A DNA stretch of 64,000 nucleotides from Viridothelium virens. Its lineage: Eukaryota > Ascomycota > Dothideomycetes > Trypetheliales > Trypetheliaceae. Where the stretch lies: contig ML991852.1 of the NCBI GenBank assembly GCA_010094025.1, positions 1 through 64,000 on the forward strand, read 5' to 3'. The number at the start of each line of letters is the position of its first letter. Position 1 is the stretch's first letter. Below the pieces are notes generated by a model that made no database searches, was not told where the DNA came from, and was given only the letters and a program-made list of their open reading frames with translations. Of the stretch, positions 34,929 to 45,523 are shown piece after piece. Made by a program: the position numbers and the translations under genes.

Positions 34929-35593
34929 GTGAACGGGTGCTGAAGCAGGTTATGTGGAGAAAGAACATTATCGGGGCAGGAAGGTGCAGGCGTTCTTGAT
35001 CCAAGGTAGTCATTTCCAAATTGTCCTCTGCGAATGCGTTCATACCCAGCTTGTACCAGAGTGTATGATTCTTGGACCCGGAACTAATCCTAGTTGCATT
35101 TTCACCTGTTCTATAACCAGATTTCACGGAATTTGAAAGCGAGGAGCTTGATCAGAAGAAGAAATAAGTAGCTGTCTATTGTACTAGGCTCGATATATCA
35201 TGTGGGAAAAATGGCAAAAGGCGTTCGTTCAGCAAATGCAGAATTTTTGCAGCCTCCCAAAAGAACAATGTACAAGTCTCATGTCCAACCAAGACTCAAG
35301 ACGAGAGGATATCATATCTCGCCGAGTTCTCGTTGGATCCTCCTCTTTGCCCCGACACGACTTACCCCAAGACCTTCCAATCTCACCGGCTCAACGCCGG
35401 GAACGCCGCGCATGATTTTGAAGACCAAAGACTCAAAATCCAACTTTCTCCATGTGTATCCCAAGCTGGGTAACAGGCGAGATGTAAAAGGGCAGAGTGA
35501 GATATGCAATAAGAATGAACGCTAAAATCGACGAAGACGAATGCGAGGACGTAGAATACCTTTGGACCAGGAGGAGAGGCAGATTCAGCTGAT
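34929..35593. other. Convergent 3' region SLA2/RHO3
   Basis: About 0.67 kb between converging 3' ends. Nothing further is recognised. Confidence 0.5.
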
Positions 35594-36770
35594 CTACATC
35601 ATGTTGCATCTGCTTTCCTTGTCGTTCGCGGATTTGACTTGGAGGGCCACGCGTGCAGCTTCGGTGAAGGCTTCGTTGACACCCCGGTTCTTCATAGCGG
35701 AGCATTCTGTTGTCCTATGATTAGCACATTTACAACTCCAAGAGCTCCGATATTCGTCAGCCGCGGGTTTTCCTGCGTCCACTTCCGAGTATATCCTTTC
35801 CAGCGCCACATTCGCTCGGTCTTTTTGAGTTTTCGCAGTATCCATTTCAAAGCTCTATCTCCTTGTCTCATTGCTTTTTTCTCTCTTTCCTCCACCGCCC
35901 CTTTCCAATAAAAGGAGAATGCACTCACCCAAGTATCGCAGTGCTTTGATCCTCTCCGCCACCGCAAGACCTTGCTTGTAGTCGATTAAAGGCTTCTTAG
36001 GCTCGGGCGGATGCCCATCCTCCAGCATGTCCGCGTGGATCTCGCGCAAATCGCACTTCAGCGCGACGAGGACGAGTTTGACGCCTGGGCAATTTTCCGC
36101 AATTTCACCGACCCATTTCGATTCGACGTTTTCGAGGGAGTCTGGGGAGTCGACCTGCACGTTGAGAAAGGTGAGCTGGAGCCGGATGCGCCGGGAATGG
36201 CGAGAGAAGGGACGAGATGGGACTATCGGCGTACGCTGAAACAGAGCATGATGGCGTGCGTATCGTCATAGGACAGCGATCGCAGCCGATCGAATTCCTC
36301 TTGACCTGCGGTGTCCCATAGACTGAGCTCGACGTGCTTATTATCGATAAATATGTCTAAATGGCTTCATCAGAGGCAAGCTCCAGCTTTTCGCGCAATT
36401 TCCAAGAAACTCCAAGCGTACCGTGGACATAGTTTTCAAAGACCGTAGGTTCGCTGTGCGGAAAAGGAGTTTAGCCGCTAACCTCGCCATTGCTTCGAAA
36501 GTTCAATTGCGCATACTATACTGTTGGGAAGTATCTGGAATTTTTATGCCTGATCAGCTTTTGGAAGCACCTCAAAATTATCATAGGAATCCCACCCTCT
36601 TGTAAAGACATTTAGCAAAGATGTTTTTCCACATGCACCATCTCCCCTATCATCTTCCGTCAGCCCGATCCAAAATCGCATCGAATCCAGGCTGTGTAGA
36701 AATCCTGAACCTGCACATACAGCAGCACCAGCTTCCGCTGGACCGTCTTCGTTCCACCACAGAGTGGCAT
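35594..36770 (-). CDS. RHO3: Rho-family GTPase, RHO3-type
   Basis: Small GTPase of the Rho family controlling polarised growth and exocytosis at the plasma membrane. The model has seven exons (36770-36721, 36646-36596, 36534-36517, 36453-36422, 36356-36235, 36154-35929, 35706-35594) and encodes 203 residues. It shows the P-loop [11 protein letters not shown], switch [17 protein letters not shown], switch [17 protein letters not shown], the NKxD-equivalent ALKCDLRE, the SAM motif [10 protein letters not shown], and a CNMM CAAX box for prenylation. A 15-residue acidic/Pro-rich stretch in the Rho insert ([11 protein letters not shown]) fits Rho3. Two exons are tiny (18 and 32 nt). Rho3 rather than Rho1/Cdc42 is inferred from the N-terminus (MPLCGG) and the insert. 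Confidence 0.9.
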
Positions 36771-37552
36771 CTTCGCTATGCGCCAGAAAGAATACCGGGA
36801 GCGACAGGAAGGACCTTGGCGAACTATGGGCAATACGAGCTTTGCGCCAGACAGTCGAAGGAGCGTCGTCTTGTCATCAAACGAAGGTGGGTAAGCTCCG
36901 CAAGGCTGGGACGCGCCAGGCGTAGTCAGCGCAACACAGCACTGGAGTTCGGCGATGGGTGGAGGGCCGAGGTTACGCGGTCAGCAGTGAGGCTGATGGG
37001 AGGTAGTGGGAAAGGAGCTAGCAATGCGCAGACTGAATTTTCGACGAGAGGAAGGATAGAAGGTAGCGGAGTCAGCGGAGGAATAAGAGGAGGAGGTGGG
37101 GGAGCAAGAGATGGACGGAGGAGGCGAGATCCGGGGGGGATGAGGTACCGATGAGATAATTGAGGTGGGTGGATGGAAGATTGTCTGGATGGCGCCCAGA
37201 CGTGGCTGGGCCTTCGACCTCCGAGTGACAAATGATCGCGACCTCTTTCCTAATGATACTTGGAGATTTCCTTTTCAAAAGGACATTATTTAACGAACCA
37301 AAACGATCAAATAATTAATCTCAGACCTTAATTGTGCTATTTAATATTAGAGTTTTGGGGACATTGTGGTGGCCTGCAATTGAATACCTCCCTAATGGTG
37401 TTCCGCGTTTCGCTACATACAAGATTGCCCGCCGCTTTGGGACTCGAGTTTCCATTCTAAGGATGGACGGGCCTGATGCAGTAATTAATTCTTGCATACT
37501 CTAACTGTAGATGGCCATATCCAGGCACCCCGAAATCCACCATACCTCCTAA
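36771..37552. promoter_or_regulatory. RHO3 upstream region
   Basis: About 0.8 kb between the RHO3 start and the CWC25 stop. It contains purine-rich, GGA-repeating sequence (about 37070-37140) and an AT-rich patch near 37270-37360, but no supported gene. Confidence 0.45.
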
Positions 37553-38371
37553 TCAAGCGCGGGTCCTATGATGACGGTGATGGCTTCTGCGAGTCCTTTC
37601 CCGATCATCGCCATTCCTCTCACTCCTTCGTCTCGGTGATCGTGATCGTGATCGTGAGCTTTCGTGATGTCTGTGATGCCTCCGTTTTCGTTCCTTATCT
37701 GCTCTCCTCTTTGCCGTCCGCTCCTTCTCCTGCAGGGCCGCCTGCATAATTGCCATCTCCTGATTTTTGATGGAGAAAAGCGGGTCGTCGCGAGCCTTCG
37801 CGGCTATATCCCTAACATTCACGGGCGCGAGGCCCATAGCTGCTCCATTTGTCAAGACCACACTGCCTCCGATATCCTTTTTCTCATCGGTCTCCTTGAT
37901 CAGTCCATTTAGACGCCTTTTCCCGAGTAGGTACTCTTCCATTTCTTCTGAAGTTCCTTTGTCGCCGGCCGCCGGGCCTGAATACATCCACTCAACCTGC
38001 AATGATGTTAGTTGGCAACGCCCTATGATGAAACCAGAGAGGGATAAAGGTTGAACCTACGCGACGATTGCGAGTTTTTCCACCCGCTGCCTCCTCCATG
38101 GCTCTGATTTCTTCGATCTGCCTCTCTTCGTCACGTTCTTTCTTGAGCGCATCGATTTTCTTGCGTTCTGTAATCGGGTTAGTTCAACAGTCCAGACAGA
38201 CTTGATTATCTTCAACGCTTACCATCTAAGGCCTTGTTCTCCTGTTCCCACACCTTTCGTTGATTTGTCATTAAGTGCGGATGCCTAAACAGAGTCAGCA
38301 AATACAAGTCTTTGTTGCGTGTGATGGATCGTAAAATACCATGATTTCTTTAGGTTCAGATCGCCTCCCAT
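37553..38371 (-). CDS. CWC25: Pre-mRNA splicing factor CWC25
   Basis: Spliceosome protein that promotes the first catalytic step of splicing. The model has four exons (38371-38340, 38284-38223, 38167-38061, 37996-37553) and encodes 214 residues, short for the family. The N-terminus [20 protein letters not shown] is diagnostic, followed by KVWEQENKALDERKKIDALK, RRVEWMYSGPAA and the DPLFSIKNQEMAIMQAALQ region. The C-terminus is an Arg/Ser/His-rich tail encoded partly by GATCGT repeats (37636-37656). Divergent from CSN2. Confidence 0.93.
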
Positions 38372-38989
38372 TTTGAAAGGTGAGACTACCGAGGACGGAG
38401 GAGTGCGGAAGAGAGAGAAGAATGAAGGTGGTCGGTGAAGACCAGATGGTTAGGTATCGGTGACCACAATATTTAGAAAAAGGTTGGTGATAGTGGGGTA
38501 TTCGCCGTCTAAGTTCACTCGCGATACCCAGCAAAGAGCAGATAGGTACGAGTTGATGATGTCGGTGTTTAGAAAAGATTTGATGGTGATGAGATGTCCG
38601 TTGCTCAGGTTTGCCGCTGTGGATGGTGGTGGGCAGATAGGTAGACGTTGGTGAGCGCGGTGTTTGGGAAGAGTGAAGAGTTGTCAAGGTGGCGGTGCGA
38701 TGGCGGGAATGTTCACCTCCTCACTTTAAGTTCGCCGCTGTGCCCGCTTACATAACTCAGACCTCCGCCCCGCAATCGCCAAGGATTTGTCCATCAAAGC
38801 TTGGCTCACAGAATCGACAGCTTGCGTGCCTGTGAGCTGTTGACTTGACCCGACTGACCCAAGTCTCACTTCAAATCACATCCTCTTGAAACTACATCGG
38901 AAGATGCGCGCTTGATTCTCGATCATTGAGCCCATACGGACAATACGGAGCTAAATTCTGGCCAAGCACTCAGCTTGTGAACCGCAGCT
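38372..38989. promoter_or_regulatory. Shared divergent promoter CWC25/CSN2
   Basis: About 0.6 kb between divergent starts. No specific site is recognised. Confidence 0.45.
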
Positions 38990-40737
38990 ATGTCCGACGA
39001 CGATGACTTCATGCAAGACTCGGATCCGGAGCAGTATGTTCATGCGGATTTAAGCGACGCAATCGCTGACATAGACTAGGTACGATTTCGAGTACGAAGA
39101 TGAGGACGAGGACCAGGGCGGTGACGTTGACATCGAAAATAAATACTACAATGCCAAACAGATGAAGGCAGATTCTCCAGAGGAAGCGGTAGATGAGTTT
39201 CTGGGTGTACCAGCATTACAGGAGGAAAAGGGCGATTGGTAAAGCATCTTGTCCATCCTGGGCTGTCTGGGGAAGATTTTAATGGAGGCGTCTAGGGGCT
39301 TCAAAGGATTAAAGCAAGCAATCAAGCTGGAGTTCAAGTTAGGCCGCTATGACAAGGTCTGTAGGCCCTACTCAGAACCGTATGCATTTATCGCTAACGC
39401 ATATTGCTAGGCAATCGAGCATTACCAGGAACTACTTACCTATGTCAAATCGGCCGTAACACGCAACTATTCAGAAAAATCCATCAACAACATGCTAGAC
39501 TTCATTGAAAAAGCAGCCGAAAACGAAGAGGCTTATCGTTGCATGGAACAGTTCTATTCAAAGACATTGGAATCTTTTCAGGCGACCAATAACGAGAGGC
39601 TGTGGCTCAAGACGAACATCAAACTTGCACGTCTCTGGCTTGATCGGAAAGACTATCGCCAATTGACAGAAAAAGTCCGAGAACTCCACAAAGCTTGCCA
39701 ATTAGAAGACGGAACCGACGACCCTAGCAAAGGCACATACTCTCTGGAAGTGTACGCAACCGAGATTCTCATGTATGCCGAGACACGGAACAACAAGCGG
39801 CTAAAGGTAGATGCGGCTCTCTCTGGTTCTGGGTGAGGGTACTGACGAATCACGATTAGGCTCTCTACCAGCGCGCCCTTAAGGTACGGTCTGCAGTGCC
39901 GCACCCCAAAATCATGGGAATCATTCGAGAGTGCGGGGGCAAGATGCACATGAGCGAGGGTAAGGCGGACCGCCACATGCAACGTCGATCAAGACTGACG
40001 CAAGCACAGAAAACTGGAAGGAGGCGCAGAGTGACTTCTTCGAATCCTTTCGAAACTATGATGAGGCGGGATCGCTGGCGCGAATCACCGTGCTCAAGTA
40101 TCTGGTGCTAACAACCATGCTGATGGGTTCCGACATCAACCCCTTCGACTCCCAAGAAACCAAACCGTACAAGAACGATCCCCGGATCTCGGCAATGACG
40201 GATCTTGTAGATGCGTATCAGAGCAATGAAATCCACCGTTACGAGGCAGTCCTGCAGAATAATAAGGATCTCATGGAGGACCCCTTCATCGCCGAGAACA
40301 TTGACGAGGTGACGCGGAACATCCGTACCAATGCAGTCCTCAAGCTCGTCGTTCCGTATACCCGTTTCACCTTGAGGCTCATCTCGAAGCACCTCAAAAT
40401 CTCCGAGACCGAAGCACAAGATATTGTGGGTTTCCTGATCGTCGACGGCAGGATGCGTGGGAAAATCAATCAAAGTGACGGCACCGTCGAGATCGAGAGC
40501 AATGCCGACACAGAGCGCACACGGGCCATGCAGCAATGGAGCTCGGAACTGGGAGCTCTCTGGACCACAATCTTAAACGAAGGGGACGGCTTTAAATCAG
40601 ACGACAGCCAGCTCCCGGCATTTTCTGGTGGAGTTGGGAGTGGCGGTCTTGCGGCGCCTCTCATGGGATCCAATGGGCGCGCGAGAAATCCGGGGGCGGC
40701 TTACAGAGGGTCTTCGAAGAAACTGGCATCCAAGTGA
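38990..40737 (+). CDS. CSN2: COP9 signalosome subunit 2
   Basis: Subunit of the COP9 signalosome, which removes NEDD8 from cullin-RING ligases and controls light response and development in filamentous fungi. The model has six exons (38990-39033, 39080-39238, 39296-39356, 39411-39806, 39860-39959, 40010-40737) and encodes 495 residues. It starts with an acidic tail ([20 protein letters not shown]), then helical repeats with [11 protein letters not shown] and [20 protein letters not shown], then [14 protein letters not shown] and [24 protein letters not shown] domain (about 330-460) contains [18 protein letters not shown]. The Gly/Ala-rich C-terminus is ordinary for fungal orthologues. Confidence 0.95.
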
Positions 40738-42323
40738 CCTGCGTCTGTCCCTGGCATCGGGCGCGGTGATCAAAAAGCCTTGCTCGACGTTTTGAACCAC
40801 TCACAGCCAGTTAGACAGATGTTACACGGAAGGCGTCACGGCGCTGTGGCTAAGCTATCTAAGTTTTTGAGGCGAGTTGATTAGGGCCTCCTGTCTCGCG
40901 GTACGGAAAAGGGCCTTGGTAGATTTTTCTCTTGCTTTGTTGCACTCTAAAGTCATGCCCTGTTTCCCGATTGCGGCGACGTCGCGGACAGACACGGAGT
41001 TGCTCGGCAATCTTACATAGCATGCCGGTGGTTGTACAGAGGAGTCTAGGTGATGGTAAGACGGCTCCATTGCCTTCATTGTCTCTTGACCATGGCTGAA
41101 GTGGAGGAGAAAGGATAGCCTACCAAATTCTCCGACTGCGGGTGCGACCGCGCCGAGAGGTAATACGAGAGAGTTAGTCCATGGTGCGCTTCCTTGCCTT
41201 TGACCGAGAAGTGTGTCGAAGGCGATTGTCGCGCCGCCTGTGATTTGTTGTCCGGATCCAAGCGATCCAATGCTTGTGTCGCACAAGGCCACCTCGCATA
41301 TGCAATCGCAGTTCCGGGGTCAGAACGACGAAGCATCGGCCATCGCCCCCAACTTCTTCTCCACTAGAGTAATTCGCTAGTCCAGTGTTGCCATGCTGCC
41401 CATTAAGGCTGCCTACGGCGGCTCAGTGACTCTCCCCGTCGACCGTGGAGCATGCTGTGGCTACCGATCACGAATAGATAGCTCATTGTACACTCGCTCG
41501 TTGCAATCGCGCGCGCCTTCTTGCACTCCCCCAGCCCCCGTCTCTCCCGCCAGCCGGGCTCGTCCATCTAGAGCATGGTGCGCATGAGGCGCGCCTAGTG
41601 TCAGATCAATGGAGCATCTCTCGACGCTTGGAAATTTCCATTGTCCAGTGGAACCCAGGGCGGAACGTTTCAGACAGACAATTCCGTCAATGTACAGTTC
41701 GTAGCTACCTGAACATCCTGCTGGTACCTAGTGGGGAGCGAGTCAATAAGACCGTTGCGAGGGCCGTCCTCGGTCGAGGGCGACATGCGATCCAGTGCCA
41801 ACGCGACTACTGATATACCACGGTCGCCCCGGGGAATAGTTGAGTGACCTTGCCTCTCGTATAGCAAGGAAGCCGAGCCCTTCTTCGCGTCTGCAAGCGC
41901 GGGACTTTGCTGCGCTCTGGGTCGCGGTGCTGCAGCGTCGCAGAAGCATACATACCTACGTACATACATACACATACACATACGTACTTTTTGCAAAGTT
42001 GATCATACCACTCCACTATCGTTTTCTCCTCGATGATCGCTTGAGCCCGGGCGCTGAACTCCCGTCTTGCAGCGGGCTTGCGGGCATCTGGTGTGGTTTT
42101 TGCATTGAGCATCGAGTCGAGAGCTCATCTTCCAGCAGAACACGCGTCGGCACCTCTGACCGACTGCAGCGGAGTTTGGAATGTGAGAGAAGACAGGCGT
42201 GGCATTGCAGCTGCCCCAGAGAGTTCGTCTTCCATCATCCACACCCTCCATATATGAGCAGACGAGGAAGGGCAGGCCAGCACCTCTGCTCCCTCGTCAC
42301 GGCTCGCTAGGAGCCACCGAGCG
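40738..42323. other. Long intergenic region upstream of otubain gene
   Basis: About 1.6 kb with no supported gene. Several short frames occur on both strands without family signatures. The length and the microsatellite near 41950 suggest a large promoter/5' region for the otubain-type gene. Confidence 0.45.
41942..41984. repeat. CATA/CGTA tetranucleotide microsatellite
   Basis: About 43 bases of CATA, CGTA and CACATA units lie roughly 340 bases before the otubain start codon. Confidence 0.8.
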
Positions 42324-44386
42324 ATGAGTCGGCAATCCACGCTTTCCTCCGGCCCCGTCTATCTCCACGCATCCTACCATCCAGCGTCTCGTCCTCACCC
42401 AGCAGCAAGGTTGGGCGATGCGAGTGGACTTGGTTCGCTGTCGTACGGGATTCAGCATCAGCAGACAGCGACGGGGCAGCAGACGTTGGCCTTCCGCGCG
42501 CCGTCGGCTAGCCTTACCGCACTGGGCTACCACCACCCCACGCACCCTCCTCCAGCAGCACCCGCGGCGACTGCGACTGCTGCGACTGCTGCGACTGCTG
42601 CTGCTGCTGCTGCCGCATCTGGTGGCCCTCCTCCCGCCGCTGCTGCCCTTCACCTCCACCAAGCTCGCCCCGCTGCCGGCCATGCTAGGATGACGACTGG
42701 ATACGCCCCGCCGCCGTCCGAGGAGGAGCTTGCGTATCTCCAGAAGCTCTCGAACGAGTACGAGCCCGAGGTCACGGTGAGTGCGCACCTCCCGGCGTTT
42801 TTTTGGTCTGCCTGTGCCGACGTGGGGATGGGAGAAATGGCTGTGACATGTTGCTTATCCGCGAAAAGGGCCCCCTCGTGGGCGAGCTTCAACCAAGTAC
42901 CAACATCACGACTGAATACGCGAGAGCCGATCCAGTCTACATTAAGAAGACCGAGGTGAGCTCAATTGGCTGTGGCTGCGCTATTCCCTTTGTGCTAATG
43001 TTCGGGCGAGGCTCTGCCCCATAAGTACTCCAACTACCGCGCATGCCGTGGAGACGGCAATTGCGGATGGAGAGGTAGGCGCTTCATGGATCTGATCTAT
43101 TCAGTGAAGTCTAGGAACTTACATCTCTGCTAGCAATTGCATTTGCCTACTTTGAGGCATTGGCGCGAAATGGAGACAAGACCAAGGTCCACGCCGAGGT
43201 CACGAGATTGAAGTCTTTCCAAAATATTCTGGACGCGGCTGGCTTTCCCTCCGAAGTCTGCGAGGACTTCGCTGAAGAGCTCTATGATCTTCTGCGCAAG
43301 ACTGCTGTTGCGATTCCACCTCCTGACAATGGCAATCCGGCCACTGACGTCAAAGCCCTCGTGTTTGAGGCTTTCAACGACGAGAGCACTCAGGCGGGCA
43401 TTATCACATTCCTCCGAATTCTGACCAGTGCCTGGATTAAGACCCACATAGACAATTACTCGCCATTTCTGATGGGTGAAGATGTGTTTACTTACTGCGG
43501 CAGAGCAATTGAGCCATTTCGTCACGAAATTGAGAACGTGGGAATCAATGCTCTATTTGAGGTTTTGCTGAAGCCTGCTGGATTCAGTCTAGAGATTCCA
43601 TATCTTGATCGTACGCCAGGTGACGAAGTCAACATGTATACGTTCAATGCAGAGTATCCCATAACCACAATTAGGTTACTCTACAGACCGTGAGTCGCCC
43701 TTGGCGGAACTCAAGATATAAATACTGATCGTCTTCCAACAGGGGCCATTACGACATTCTTTATAAGATAGAGGATGTACAGCAGCCCGTCCACACACCT
43801 CATTCAATATCCGCGCCTGTCTACATTGGCTCATTCCCTCACCATACCCAGGACCACACCAACGGCGCACGAGGCCTCGATTACTTGCACATGATACCAG
43901 GAGTGACGCTCGTTGATGACATCTCTCCTTACAGTTACGGAGATTCGGGCTTCCCTTCGCCGATCTCTACTCATCCACCCGCAATGCAACAAAGTCTGTC
44001 TGTCCATCCTATTCCAGCGCACCCCGCTCCTGCCTCTGCCTATGCGCCCCCGCCCCTACAGATACCAACTCATAGTCTTGGTGTAGCCCGATTACCCATA
44101 CAGGCGTCGCAAAGTCAAGCTCGGACCGGACCATTCAGACCCTCGATTTGGGAACTCGAGCCCAGCGTCGCTTCAGGACCACCACCGCAATTTACAACAT
44201 CTATCTTCCGCAAGTGAGTCCTGGATTTTTCTGCAGCTTTTGCTAGATGATGTCTCATAGTACTATTACAGCTCTCATTACAATACCGCGCATTTCCTCA
44301 ATCCGGACTTTGAGCCTGAGCAGTGGTCGCCAGATGCGGAATACGTAACGTCTAACAATTCTGGACGGCGTAGAAATGGTCACTAG
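42324..44386 (+). CDS. Otubain-type ubiquitin thioesterase (peptidase C65)
   Basis: Cysteine protease predicted to cleave ubiquitin chains in cytosol or nucleus. The model has six exons (42324-42776, 42869-42955, 43026-43074, 43134-43689, 43743-44213, 44272-44386) and encodes 576 residues. The otubain domain covers about 120-400. Asp190 and Cys193 lie in CRGDGNCGWRAIAF, and His384 in GHYDILY, giving a full catalytic triad. The N-terminal about 120 residues are low-complexity, with an Ala/Thr run from a triplet repeat. The C-terminal about 190 residues are Pro/Ser-rich and end in FLNPDFEPEQWSPDAEYV. Mammalian OTUB1 is about 270 residues, so both extensions are fungal additions, probably disordered. 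The start at 42324 is the first ATG in the open frame; a later start is possible. Confidence 0.92.
42565..42617 (+). repeat. Coding trinucleotide repeat (Ala/Thr run)
   Basis: GCGACTGCT/GCTGCT units in the first exon of the otubain gene encode an alternating Ala/Thr then poly-Ala run. The repeat is likely length-variable between strains. Confidence 0.8.
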
Positions 44387-45523
44387 GAGAGTGTAACGCA
44401 AGCCAGTGTTACAGAACGGCCCCTTTATGATAGATGGTGCTCACCTAACAGTCTCCTTCACCTCGGTACTCACTCACTAAATTTACCAAGAAACTTCCAT
44501 CCGGTCTTTCTTTACTTCGACGAATTAACGGCCTTGATCGGAAATCAGTTCCAACACTATTAATCGGAGAGCAACCCGATCGTCTCCCTTATGACCGGCT
44601 ACGAACATCATAAGAAATTTGACCTCACGGTACAAAACAATGCCATCAGCCTCGGCTTGTCACCCATCGCGACGTGCTGAAGCTGGCAACCCTAGAATGA
44701 GAAACTATTCGAGTCACATCTCAACATAAATTCATCAGCATCACCTACCATTTTCCGGCATTTTTCCTTCGTTCTTCTACTCTGCTATGGGCCTCACTTG
44801 CATCTTAGCGACGGCGACATTGTGGATTTTCGGACCCATGGCGGAGTTTATGAAATAGGGAAGAGAAGAGGGGAGAATTTGGACTTTGGGGTCATTTAAT
44901 AGACCGACAGAGAGAAAGATTGACGACCCGGCTTGGTGCACAGAGAGGAGGGAATCGTAATGGGATTGATTTCGGATGGAGTGTCGATTGCATTCAGAAG
45001 TGGCATGTAGCTACTCCATAGCCTACATAGCTAACCATGGTTCAATAGGGTCATAAATTTTCAGATCAAGAACTGAGAAAGCCGGATCGTTGAGGCGTCG
45101 ACTAAGTTGGGATAGGCACCAAATACAGCGGTCATCACCTATAGAGCCTGTACTGCGCTCCCAGCTCAAGCAGCTCATTGGCCCAAAACTTGCCCACAAG
45201 TAAAATTGCCTGCATTTGACAAAGATGCAGGTGCAGCTCACCACAATGCCGTCGTTCAGTCTTGCCAAATTTACACAATGGTTCTTGATCTCTTGTGCGT
45301 CCTTTGAAATGAGTGCTGATCCCACGAACGTGATAAGGCACATATGGCAGAGCTCAGGGGCGGTGCATGCGAGGTGAGGCAGGATCTCAAAGAGCACCGC
45401 CGGGCGGCTATCGTACGATCACCTACATAGCCCCGGCCTCCACTGCGCACTACTTTCTGAATCCTTATCTTCCTTAATCTTCTCTCTTTGTAGCTTTGCT
45501 TTCGTTGAAGTTCACGAAACAAT
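44387..45523. other. Intergenic region, nothing recognised
   Basis: About 1.1 kb. One minus-strand frame (45397-45023, 124 codons) has no recognisable domain and no support from neighbours. Confidence 0.45.

Noticed and set aside
36621-37154. 177-codon plus-strand frame over the RHO3 5' end
   Set aside because: It overlaps the RHO3 first exons on the other strand and ends in GGA-rich low complexity.
41840-42310. 156-codon plus-strand frame before the otubain gene
   Set aside because: It runs through a tetranucleotide microsatellite and has compositional bias but no domain. More likely it is promoter or leader sequence.
45023-45397. 124-codon minus-strand frame upstream of the HeLo-like gene
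   Set aside because: There is no recognisable domain, no intron-exon context and no coding-like neighbours; it could be chance or a remnant.
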